Part shown: piece after piece, positions 18,682 to 25,531 of the stretch | Layout of the letters: every line of letters begins with the position of its first letter | How positions within the stretch are numbered: position 1 is the stretch's first letter | Assembly (NCBI RefSeq): GCF_003712195.1 | Contig: NZ_RDSD01000004.1 | Coordinates: forward strand, 124,001 to 188,000 | Length of the DNA stretch: 64,000 bases | Source: Proteiniphilum sp. X52 | GTDB lineage: Bacteria; Bacteroidota; Bacteroidia; Bacteroidales; Dysgonomonadaceae | Reading direction: 5' to 3' | Made by a program: the position numbers and the translations under genes | Notes under the pieces: model-generated | The model's database searches: none | Seen by the model: only the letters and a program-made list of their open reading frames with translations | What the model was told of the DNA's origin: nothing

Positions 18682-19614
18682 GTGGAATACAGGGAAATTG
18701 GGAAAACCGGCATGAAAGTCTCGAATCTCAGCTTCGGGGCTTCCTCCCTTGGGGGTGTTTTTCATCCGATCAGGGAAGAAGAGGGCATTCAGGCCGTTTA
18801 TGCGGCCATCGAGAATGGCATCAATCTCATCGATGTCTCCCCCTACTACGGGTATCTCAAAGCCGAAATCGTCTTGGGCAAGGCATTAAAAAACATCAAC
18901 CGCGGTAAGTATTATCTTTCCACTAAGGTAGGGCGTTACGGCAAGGATGGCATCAAGATTTGGGATTATTCCGCGAGAAGAGCGAAAGAAAGTGTTTATG
19001 AAAGTTTGGAACGTCTGCATGTCGACTATATCGACTTAATCAATGTGCATGATATTGAATTTGCCGATTTGGAACAGATTTGTGATGAAACACTTCCACT
19101 TTTGGCAGATCTCAGGAACGAAGGGGTGGTAAGACACGTGGGCATAACCAATCTGAATCTGCGTCATTTTAAATATGTAATTGACCATGTACCCCGGGGA
19201 ACCGTTGAGTCTGTTTTATCTTTTTGCCATTACACGCTCAACGACGACTCTTTGGCCGATTATTTCAATTATTTCGAATCAAACCAGATAGGCATTATCA
19301 ATGCCTCGCCCTACGCCATGGGATTATTGACCCAACGGGGCGTGCCCGATTGGCATCCCGCTCCGGAATCGTTGAAACGGCTTGCAAAAAAGGTAATCGG
19401 TTTTTGCGAGATGAAAGGCGTCCCGATTGAACAACTGGCTGTAAGCTTCTCTGTGTCCAATCCCCGTATTTCCACCACATTGTTCAGTACAGCCAACCCT
19501 GAAAATGTGTTGAAAACTATCCGGTATGCGAATACCCCTTTAGACATGGAATTGTTGAAAGAAGTGCAAACGATGTTCGAGCCCGGGTTTCGGGACACAT
19601 GGGTTAATGACTGA
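18682..19614 (+). CDS. Aldo/keto reductase, probable L-fucose (or L-galactose) 1-dehydrogenase
   Basis: This 310-residue protein starts at GTG 18682; the N-terminus EYREIGKTGMKVSNLSFG is the usual start of this fold. Catalytic tetrad candidates are Asp51 and Tyr56 (NLIDVSPYYG), Lys82 (LSTKVGR) and His123 (INVHDIEF). The family includes D-threo-aldose/L-fucose 1-dehydrogenases and L-galactose dehydrogenases, which oxidise the sugar at C1 to an aldonolactone with NAD(P). It is 29 bp after susD and overlaps the next gene by 8 bp. A lactonase-type amidohydrolase, a mutarotase and an alpha-L-fucosidase follow, fitting L-fucose to L-fuconolactone. L-galactose is an equally valid substrate chemically. 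Confidence 0.75.
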   Translation: MEYREIGKTGMKVSNLSFGASSLGGVFHPIREEEGIQAVYAAIENGINLIDVSPYYGYLKAEIVLGKALKNINRGKYYLSTKVGRYGKDGIKIWDYSARRAKESVYESLERLHVDYIDLINVHDIEFADLEQICDETLPLLADLRNEGVVRHVGITNLNLRHFKYVIDHVPRGTVESVLSFCHYTLNDDSLADYFNYFESNQIGIINASPYAMGLLTQRGVPDWHPAPESLKRLAKKVIGFCEMKGVPIEQLAVSFSVSNPRISTTLFSTANPENVLKTIRYANTPLDMELLKEVQTMFEPGFRDTWVND

Positions 19615-20635
19615 AAAAATGAAAGCGATACAAATAACGGATCAAGGGAAAACGCGCGTTGTTGAAACACCCAAACCGGAGCTTATTCCCGGCCACGTAT
19701 TGTTGAAAACAGGCTACGTGGGATTTTGCGGTTCCGATCTCAACACTTTCAGAGGATTGAACCCTTTGGTAAAACTTCCGGTTGTACCAGGGCATGAAAT
19801 CGGTGCCCGGATAGAAGAAGTGGCGCATGACGTTCCTCCTTTTTTCAAACCGGGCTTGAACGCCACAGTCAATCCTTATTCCAGTTGTGGACATTGTCCG
19901 GCTTGTGAAAACGGGCGCCCCAACGCATGTGAATTTAATCAAACATTAGGCGTTCAACGCAATGGCGCCATGGCAGAATATATTCTTGTCCCGTGGGAAA
20001 AAGTAATGGCAGACCCGGCGATTTCTGTCCGCGATTTTGCATTGGTGGAACCGATGAGCGTAGGCTTCCATGCGGTAAATCGCGCGCAAGTAACCGACAT
20101 AGACACCGTTATGGTGATTGGCTGCGGTATGATTGGCATGGGAGCCATCGCGCGGGCGGCCCTCCGGGGAGCAAAAGTCATCGCCGTGGACGTTGATAAC
20201 AAAAAACTGAGACTGGCCAAACGCCTGGGCGCACAATACACTATTCATTCAGTGGATGAAAACTTGCATGAGCGTGCTCAGGAAATAACACGACAACGGG
20301 GCGCGGATGTGATTATAGAAGCAGTAGGCCGTCCCGAGACTTATATCGCCTCCATTTCGGAAGTGGCTTATACCGGCAGGGTGGTTTATATCGGATATGC
20401 GAAAGAAAGGATACCTTTCGACACGCAATACTTTGTCAAAAAGGAAGTAAATATAAAAGGGTCGCGAAATGCCACGCCGGCCGACTTCAAGGCGGTCATG
20501 GAATACATGAAAAAGGGTGGTTTGCCGGTGGAAGAATTGATCACGGCGGTCCATCCCCCTGAAGAGGCGCAGACTGCGTTAGAAAAATGGTCCGCTCATC
20601 CAAGTGAAGTTTTCCGGATATTAATTCGTTTTTAA
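19607..20635 (+). CDS. Zinc-dependent medium-chain alcohol dehydrogenase, L-galactonate-dehydrogenase-like
   Basis: A 342-residue MDR enzyme. Catalytic zinc ligands are visible at Cys41 (VGFCGSD) and His63-Glu64 (VPGHEIG). The structural zinc loop uses Cys94, Cys97, Cys100 and Cys108 (CGHCPACENGRPNAC). The Rossmann motif is VIGCGMIGMGAIARAA. The segment KKEVNIKGSRNATPADF resembles, from memory, the GSRNATPEDF segment of the E. coli L-galactonate 5-dehydrogenase (LgoD/YjjN). L-fuconate is 6-deoxy-L-galactonate, so a role in oxidising the aldonate made by the neighbours is attractive; this is inference. Alternatives are a sorbitol- or threonine-dehydrogenase-like activity, or oxidation of 2-keto-3-deoxy-L-fuconate. 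It overlaps the aldo/keto reductase by 8 bp and ends one base before the amidohydrolase gene. Confidence 0.75.
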   Translation: MTEKMKAIQITDQGKTRVVETPKPELIPGHVLLKTGYVGFCGSDLNTFRGLNPLVKLPVVPGHEIGARIEEVAHDVPPFFKPGLNATVNPYSSCGHCPACENGRPNACEFNQTLGVQRNGAMAEYILVPWEKVMADPAISVRDFALVEPMSVGFHAVNRAQVTDIDTVMVIGCGMIGMGAIARAALRGAKVIAVDVDNKKLRLAKRLGAQYTIHSVDENLHERAQEITRQRGADVIIEAVGRPETYIASISEVAYTGRVVYIGYAKERIPFDTQYFVKKEVNIKGSRNATPADFKAVMEYMKKGGLPVEELITAVHPPEEAQTALEKWSAHPSEVFRILIRF

Positions 20636-20636
20636 A

Positions 20637-21560
20637 ATGTTCCCGATCATCGATGCCCACGCACATCTCTGGCTGTATCAGGATACCGTGGTGGAAGGTA
20701 AGAAGATAAGGACTCTCGAGAATGGCAAATCCGAGTTTATGGGAGAAATACGGCAGATGCTTCCCCCTTTTATGATAGAAGGGCGAAATACCGCTGAGAT
20801 TTTACTCTCAAACATGGATTACGCGCAAGTGTCGGCGGCAGTCATTACACAGGAGTATATCGACGGATTACAAAACGACTACCTCCTGGAAGTGCAGCAG
20901 AAATATCCGGAACGTTTCTTTTGTTGTGGAATGGTGGATGCCCGCAAACCGGGTTTCTACGCACATGCCGAAAAATTGATCAACCAAGAAGTTTTCAAAG
21001 CATTGAAAGTACCTGCCCAACGATTGATCAGCACGGGCAAGAGGGTTTGGCTTACCTCTGATGAAATGATGAAAATGTTTCGTCTGATGGAAAGAAAAGA
21101 TCTCATCCTTTCGATTGACCTGGCTGACGGTGCCACACAGGTAGCCGAGATGCGGGAAGTGATCAAAGAATGTCCATCCCTTCGAATAGCGATCGGCCAT
21201 TTTGGAATGGTTACCCGCAAAGATTGGCAGGAACAGATCAAACTGGCGCGGCATAAAAATGTGATGATTGAATCCGGGGGAATCACCTGGCTCTTTCATG
21301 ATGAGTTTTACCCTTTCAGGGGTGCAATTCGGGCAATAAGGGAAGCCATTGAGTTGGTCGGGATAGACAAATTAATGTGGGGTTCCGATTATCCGCGCAC
21401 CATTGTAGCAATTACCTATCGGATGTCTTATGACTTTATCGTCAGATCCAATTTATTGACGGAAGAAGAAAAAGCCCTGTTTTTAGGCAAAAACGCCGTC
21501 CGGTTTTACGGCTTTAAACGGTGGGTGCAGCTTCCTTACATTAAAAACATGTCGGAGTAA
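20637..21560 (+). CDS. Amidohydrolase-superfamily protein, probable L-fuconolactonase type
   Basis: This 307-residue cytoplasmic protein has no signal peptide. It shows the amidohydrolase-2 TIM-barrel pattern: DAHAHLWL at residues 6-13 with the metal-type His8 and His10, AIGHFGM in the middle, and MWGSDYPRT late with the conserved Asp. The COG3618-like branch contains L-fucono-, L-rhamnono- and L-galactono-lactonases, which hydrolyse the 1,4- or 1,5-lactone to the acid. Its position directly after two dehydrogenases (one-base gap) makes lactone hydrolysis the likely step. Some relatives are decarboxylases, so the reaction is not proven. Confidence 0.7.
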   Translation: MFPIIDAHAHLWLYQDTVVEGKKIRTLENGKSEFMGEIRQMLPPFMIEGRNTAEILLSNMDYAQVSAAVITQEYIDGLQNDYLLEVQQKYPERFFCCGMVDARKPGFYAHAEKLINQEVFKALKVPAQRLISTGKRVWLTSDEMMKMFRLMERKDLILSIDLADGATQVAEMREVIKECPSLRIAIGHFGMVTRKDWQEQIKLARHKNVMIESGGITWLFHDEFYPFRGAIRAIREAIELVGIDKLMWGSDYPRTIVAITYRMSYDFIVRSNLLTEEEKALFLGKNAVRFYGFKRWVQLPYIKNMSE

Positions 21561-21647
21561 TAATCCAAACGAATAGGAAAAATTCAACAGGAAATTCATA
21601 AACCCAGCATGACATCGGATCGTGTTGTAAATCAAGATTAATCAAAT

Positions 21648-22034
21648 ATGGAAAAGGCGAAAGGATATACACAGAAAAATCATACCATTCCAACAAAACG
21701 TTATTGCCAAACATTAGAATTAAAGGACAATCCGGAACTTATAAGGGAATATATCCTACTGCACAGCGAGGCGTACCATTGGCCGGAAATCAGAGAGGGA
21801 ATCCGTTCGGTGGGTATCTTGGAAATGGAGATATACTTTTATAATACCACTCTTTTTATGATTGTGGAAACACCCCTGGATTTTGATTGGGAAGTTGCTT
21901 TTACCAAATTGGCCGAACTTCCCCGCCAAGCCGAATGGGAAAAATACATGTCTGGTTTTCAAGAAACATCATGTGACGATGATCTGTCGAAAAAATGGAA
22001 GAAAATGGAACGATTATTTCATTTATATGAATAA
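21648..22034 (+). CDS. Rhamnose/fucose mutarotase-family protein, probable L-fucose mutarotase
   Basis: This 128-residue protein resembles the L-rhamnose mutarotase family (PF05336). It has the pattern YCQTLELKDNPELIREYILLHSEAY..WPEI, in which His39 aligns with the catalytic His of RhaM (RHDEIWPEL). It interconverts alpha and beta pyranose forms so that the 1-dehydrogenase receives its preferred anomer. Members of this family specific for L-fucose are known. The gene lies between the lactonase and the alpha-L-fucosidase genes, supporting L-fucose. The gap before it (87 bp) holds nothing recognisable. It differs clearly from the rhaM-type gene at 52396 in this window. Confidence 0.7.
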   Translation: MEKAKGYTQKNHTIPTKRYCQTLELKDNPELIREYILLHSEAYHWPEIREGIRSVGILEMEIYFYNTTLFMIVETPLDFDWEVAFTKLAELPRQAEWEKYMSGFQETSCDDDLSKKWKKMERLFHLYE

Positions 22035-22069
22035 GGTAGAATGCATACATAATTAAAAATTTGATCCTC

Positions 22070-23617
22070 ATGAAAAAAAGAATATCAGTAACTATGATAG
22101 GTTTGCTTTTACTCCTGTCATGCCAGTCAACAAAAAAAGATTTTTACAACATCGATTCTGTTGCCTCTCCTAAAGGTACGGACCTATTTCAGCCAAATTG
22201 GGATAATATTGCCGAATATTATCAATTCCCGGAATGGTACGTAGATGCAAAATTCGGCATATTCATCCACTGGGGAGTTTTCACGGTTCCGGCGTTTGAT
22301 AATGAATGGTATTCACGCAACATGTACCAGAAAGACCATAAAGTTTACAAGCATCATATTGAAACATGGGGGCCGCACGACAAATTCGGTTATAAAGACT
22401 TCATACCTCTCTTTAAAGCTGAACAATTTAATGCACAGCAATGGGCCGAATTATTCAAAAAATCAGGCGCGAAATATGTTGTCCCCGTAGCAGAACATCA
22501 TGACGGGTTCTCGATGTATAACAGCAGCCTGAATGAATGGAATGCTGTGAAAATGGGCCCTAAAAAGGATGTCATCGGACTCCTGAAAAATGCGGTAGAG
22601 AAAGAAGGGCTTATCTTTGGCTTATCCTCGCATAGAGCCGAAAACGCATGGTTTTTTAATGGAGGAATGGAATTCGCTTCCGATGTGCAAGATATGGACA
22701 TTTCCCTCTATGGGAGGCGTTACGATGACCAGTCATATACGGAAGATTTTGCACGCGAATGGTTAACGCATGCTTATGAATTAGTCAACAAATATGAACC
22801 TAAATTATTCTATTTTGATTGGACGGTAAACAATCCCGTTTTGATGCCTTATTTTAATAAGTTCATGGCATATTATTACAACAATGCCATAGATTGGGGG
22901 CAAGGTGTTGTTGTAAATACCAAACAAGGATATCCTACCAATATACATGTGTGGGATGTTGAACGGGGGAAATCCGGTAAAATGATGCTATTTCCCTGGC
23001 AAACCGACACCTCCATTGGTAAAAGATCATGGTCACATATTGAAGGCGAAGAATACAAAACTCCTCAACAAATAGTGCATGATTTGGTGGATATCGTTAG
23101 TAAAAACGGAAACCTGTTACTCAATATAGGCCCCCGGGCTGACGGGATCATCCCTGATGAGCAGAAAAACATATTACTTTCCATTGGAGAATGGCTTAAA
23201 GTAAATGGCGAAGCTATTTACGGTACACGTCCATGGAAGAAATTCGGCGAGGGAGAGACAGAACCGGCCAAAGGCTCTTTTTCCGACAATGAGGCAACTC
23301 CTTATACGGCACGTGACATTCGTTTCACAACCAAAGGCAATGTTTTCTATGCTGTTGTACTGGATTGGGACGATGAGGGGGTACTTATCAAATCATTAAA
23401 CCAAGAAACTATGGGAGATGCTGTAATTGTAGATATCAACCTGCTGGGTTCAGACGAAAGGATCAATTGGGAAACAACAGACATGGGGCTAAAGATATCT
23501 TTTCCTGAAAATAAACCTTGTAAATACGCTTATTCATTTAAAATCACTTTTGACAAAAAAGTGGGAGAACATTTGGAGTCAGAGGCTGTAAATGAAGTAA
23601 TGAAGCACGGCGCATAA
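22070..23617 (+). CDS. GH29 alpha-L-fucosidase, lipoprotein
   Basis: The ATG at 22070 (515 residues) is chosen; the longer frame begins at TTG three codons earlier. The lipoprotein signal is MKKRISVTMIGLLLLLSC. GH29 hallmarks are PEWYVDAKFGIFIHWG (about 56-71), VVPVAEHHDGFSMY, FGLSSHRAENAW and KLFYFDWTVNNP with the likely nucleophile Asp250. DIVSKNGNLLLNIGPRADG and VNGEAIYGTRPWK then lead to a C-terminal beta-domain. It removes terminal alpha-L-fucose from imported or surface-bound glycan and closes the operon that encodes L-fucose oxidation. The family can also act on alpha-L-galactosides, which matters for pathway interpretation. Confidence 0.9.
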   Translation: MKKRISVTMIGLLLLLSCQSTKKDFYNIDSVASPKGTDLFQPNWDNIAEYYQFPEWYVDAKFGIFIHWGVFTVPAFDNEWYSRNMYQKDHKVYKHHIETWGPHDKFGYKDFIPLFKAEQFNAQQWAELFKKSGAKYVVPVAEHHDGFSMYNSSLNEWNAVKMGPKKDVIGLLKNAVEKEGLIFGLSSHRAENAWFFNGGMEFASDVQDMDISLYGRRYDDQSYTEDFAREWLTHAYELVNKYEPKLFYFDWTVNNPVLMPYFNKFMAYYYNNAIDWGQGVVVNTKQGYPTNIHVWDVERGKSGKMMLFPWQTDTSIGKRSWSHIEGEEYKTPQQIVHDLVDIVSKNGNLLLNIGPRADGIIPDEQKNILLSIGEWLKVNGEAIYGTRPWKKFGEGETEPAKGSFSDNEATPYTARDIRFTTKGNVFYAVVLDWDDEGVLIKSLNQETMGDAVIVDINLLGSDERINWETTDMGLKISFPENKPCKYAYSFKITFDKKVGEHLESEAVNEVMKHGA

Positions 23618-23648
23618 TTCAATAGGTGAAAAAGAGACAGGGGTCCCC

Positions 23649-23695
23649 TTCAATAAATGAAATTCCAAATCCATCAGAAAATTGCCAACAGCTTC
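23649..23695. mobile_element. MITE-like element remnant (third copy, about 47 bp)
   Basis: The reverse complement starts GAAGCTGTTGGCAATTTTC and continues TGATGGATTTGG...TTTCATTTATTGAA. This matches the 13807-13910 copy except for an internal deletion of about 25-30 bases and loss of the other end. It has the same orientation as the 13807 copy. It lies 32 bp after the fucosidase stop codon and just before a terminator. Confidence 0.5.
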
Positions 23696-23703
23696 TATCT
23701 AAT

Positions 23704-23739
23704 CCCGGTAATTGAACAATAAATTGCCGGGATTTTTTT
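23704..23739 (+). terminator. Rho-independent terminator after the fucosidase operon
   Basis: The stem CCCGGTAATT / AATTGCCGGG (10 bp, one T-G wobble) with an 8-base loop is followed by A then seven T. It ends transcription of the 14020-23617 operon. It ends three bases before the operator of the next operon. Confidence 0.85.
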
Positions 23740-23741
23740 AT

Positions 23742-23812
23742 TTGCATGATTTACCATCCCCATTTGCACGATTTGTTATCCTTATTTTGTTAGAATGTAT
23801 CATAATTTTGTC
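23742..23812 (+). promoter_or_regulatory. Probable HTCS operator and promoter of the 24138 operon
   Basis: TTGCATGATTT at 23742 and TTGCACGATTT at 23764 are 22 bp apart. The -7 box TAATTTTGTC is at 23803, 39 bp after the start of the second repeat. The geometry and much of the sequence equal those at 1817-1887, so the truncated HTCS at the window's left end probably acts here too. The inferred transcript start gives a leader of about 320 bases before 24138. Confidence 0.6.
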
Positions 23813-23841
23813 ATAATTACAATAAACTTTGAAAAGACGGT

Positions 23842-23862
23842 TCTTGCTGTTAAACAGCAAGA
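23842..23862 (+). promoter_or_regulatory. Leader hairpin in the 24138 operon
   Basis: TCTTGCTG (23842-23849) and CAGCAAGA (23855-23862) form a perfect 8-bp stem with loop TTAAA. It would lie about 30 bases into the long 5' leader. No T-run follows. The rest of the leader to 24137 is AT-rich and shows no gene. Confidence 0.35.
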
Positions 23863-24137
23863 TGTGATGTGTTGAATATTTTTTCACCTTTTGAAGAACG
23901 ATCAAGATTACATTATCATGAGACGATCAGTTTTTTATAAATCTAAATTTACGTGGTGCTGATGTTGTAATTTATTTTCATCCATATTTTATCACTCACT
24001 ATAAAAAAGTGTTCTCTTCTGTCTCCAAAAAGAGGTAACATCGCCATGTTTTTTTATTTGTAAAAATAAAAGAAAACCATATGGGCAGTTGTCTCATTGT
24101 CAATATTAATTAATTTATTAATCTAATCAAATGTGAA

Positions 24138-25511
24138 ATGAAAAGTAAGAAGTTTATTCCTTTATTGGCATCCCTATTTTTAGGAATGCTCGTCTTTATT
24201 GGCTGTAAAGATGAAACGTATGTGCATCAGCAGGAGTCGGATAAAGGTACGCCCTTCAATCCTAATTTGCCTGTGGAAATCACGGGATTTATACCTGACT
24301 CGGGACGTTATTCGGAAAAAGTCGTGATTAGCGGATCCAATTTCGGCAATGACAAGGAGAAAGTAAAAGTTTATTTTTTTGAGGGAGCTTCCGTCAGGGA
24401 GGCCTCTGTTGTAAACGTCAACGGAAGTTCGATTTACTGTATTGCTCCCCGGCTTCCGAATGGTAATAACCATCTAAGAGTTGTGGTGGAAGATAAAGTG
24501 GAGGCAGTAGCACCCAAGAAATTTCATTATACCGCTTCGGAACAGGTCTCATGGGTGGCAGGGGTAGGAACTCGTGAGGGTCTGGGGGCTTTTCACCGGG
24601 ATGGTACTTTAGCCGATGCCCATTTCCACAAAATCGCGGGAATTGTGGCGCTTGGGGACGATCGATTCATTACAACCGGCTCCTGGGAGTCGGCTGCAAA
24701 TAAAGTGCGTTACGTCTCTGTCCCTGAAAACAGTGTGATCACTCTTCAAAATGGGGTATATCTGACGAAACCGGCCATAAACGAGGATAGAACCGTTGTC
24801 TATACAACCACTCTGAATCCCACCCATACCGTATATGAATACAGGAAAGACAACGGATGGATGCCCTACAGAATTGGAGAGATTCCGGCAATGGGTTCGG
24901 GTAACGACCGTATTCAAAGTTTGACCATGATGGATAAGGCACATGATCCCCTTCAGGAATGGCTTTATTTCGCACATAAAACAGGGCGTTTCCTGAGATT
25001 CAATGTAAATACTCAGCTCACGGAAGAACTGGGAGCAGATTTATTCCCAGCACATGATTTTGTCGGCTATATCGTGTATGACAAATTCAACGACTGCTTT
25101 TACCTCTCACACCATGGAAGGTATTGTATCTACAAGTTCAGCAAGAGCGGAGCCAACTGGACAGATGGGGTGACTTCCGAAATTTTCGCCGGATCTCCCA
25201 GTCAGAGTGCCGTTGTGGACGGAAGCCTGACAGACGCCCGGTTTAGAGATCCGAGGGGCATGAGCCTGGATGATTATGGCAACCTCTACATTTGCGAGTT
25301 CAATAACTCGAATGTGATCAGGATGATCTCCATGCAAGATGGTTACGTGTCTACCGTTGCCGGAACACTGGATACGGAATCACCTCAAACCAACGGTGAT
25401 CCGGCAGAAGCCATATTCCTGGATCCGCGCGACATATGTTATGACGGGGCGGGTAACTTTTTTATCGTGGAATGGTGGGAAGCTACCATCAGGAGATATG
25501 CCGTATTATGA
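24138..25511 (+). CDS. IPT/TIG-NHL-repeat lipoprotein, probable surface glycan-binding protein
   Basis: This 457-residue protein has a lipoprotein signal (MKSKKFIPLLASLFLGMLVFIGCKDE). Residues about 45-130 form an IPT/TIG Ig-like domain (ITGFIPDSGRYSEKVVISGSNFG). Residues about 135-457 look like an NHL-type beta-propeller, with repeated LADAHFHKIAGIVALGDDRF, DARFRDPRGMSLDDYGNLYICE and FLDPRDICYDGAGNFFIVE units. Proteins of this architecture often accompany SusC/SusD pairs in Bacteroidota and are thought to sit at the cell surface and bind ligand; the exact role is not established. Its stop lies 20 bp before the susC start at 25532. It leads the operon, as the lipoprotein at 1972 leads its own. 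Confidence 0.75.
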   Translation: MKSKKFIPLLASLFLGMLVFIGCKDETYVHQQESDKGTPFNPNLPVEITGFIPDSGRYSEKVVISGSNFGNDKEKVKVYFFEGASVREASVVNVNGSSIYCIAPRLPNGNNHLRVVVEDKVEAVAPKKFHYTASEQVSWVAGVGTREGLGAFHRDGTLADAHFHKIAGIVALGDDRFITTGSWESAANKVRYVSVPENSVITLQNGVYLTKPAINEDRTVVYTTTLNPTHTVYEYRKDNGWMPYRIGEIPAMGSGNDRIQSLTMMDKAHDPLQEWLYFAHKTGRFLRFNVNTQLTEELGADLFPAHDFVGYIVYDKFNDCFYLSHHGRYCIYKFSKSGANWTDGVTSEIFAGSPSQSAVVDGSLTDARFRDPRGMSLDDYGNLYICEFNNSNVIRMISMQDGYVSTVAGTLDTESPQTNGDPAEAIFLDPRDICYDGAGNFFIVEWWEATIRRYAVL

Positions 25512-25531
25512 TAACATTTATATTTATACAC

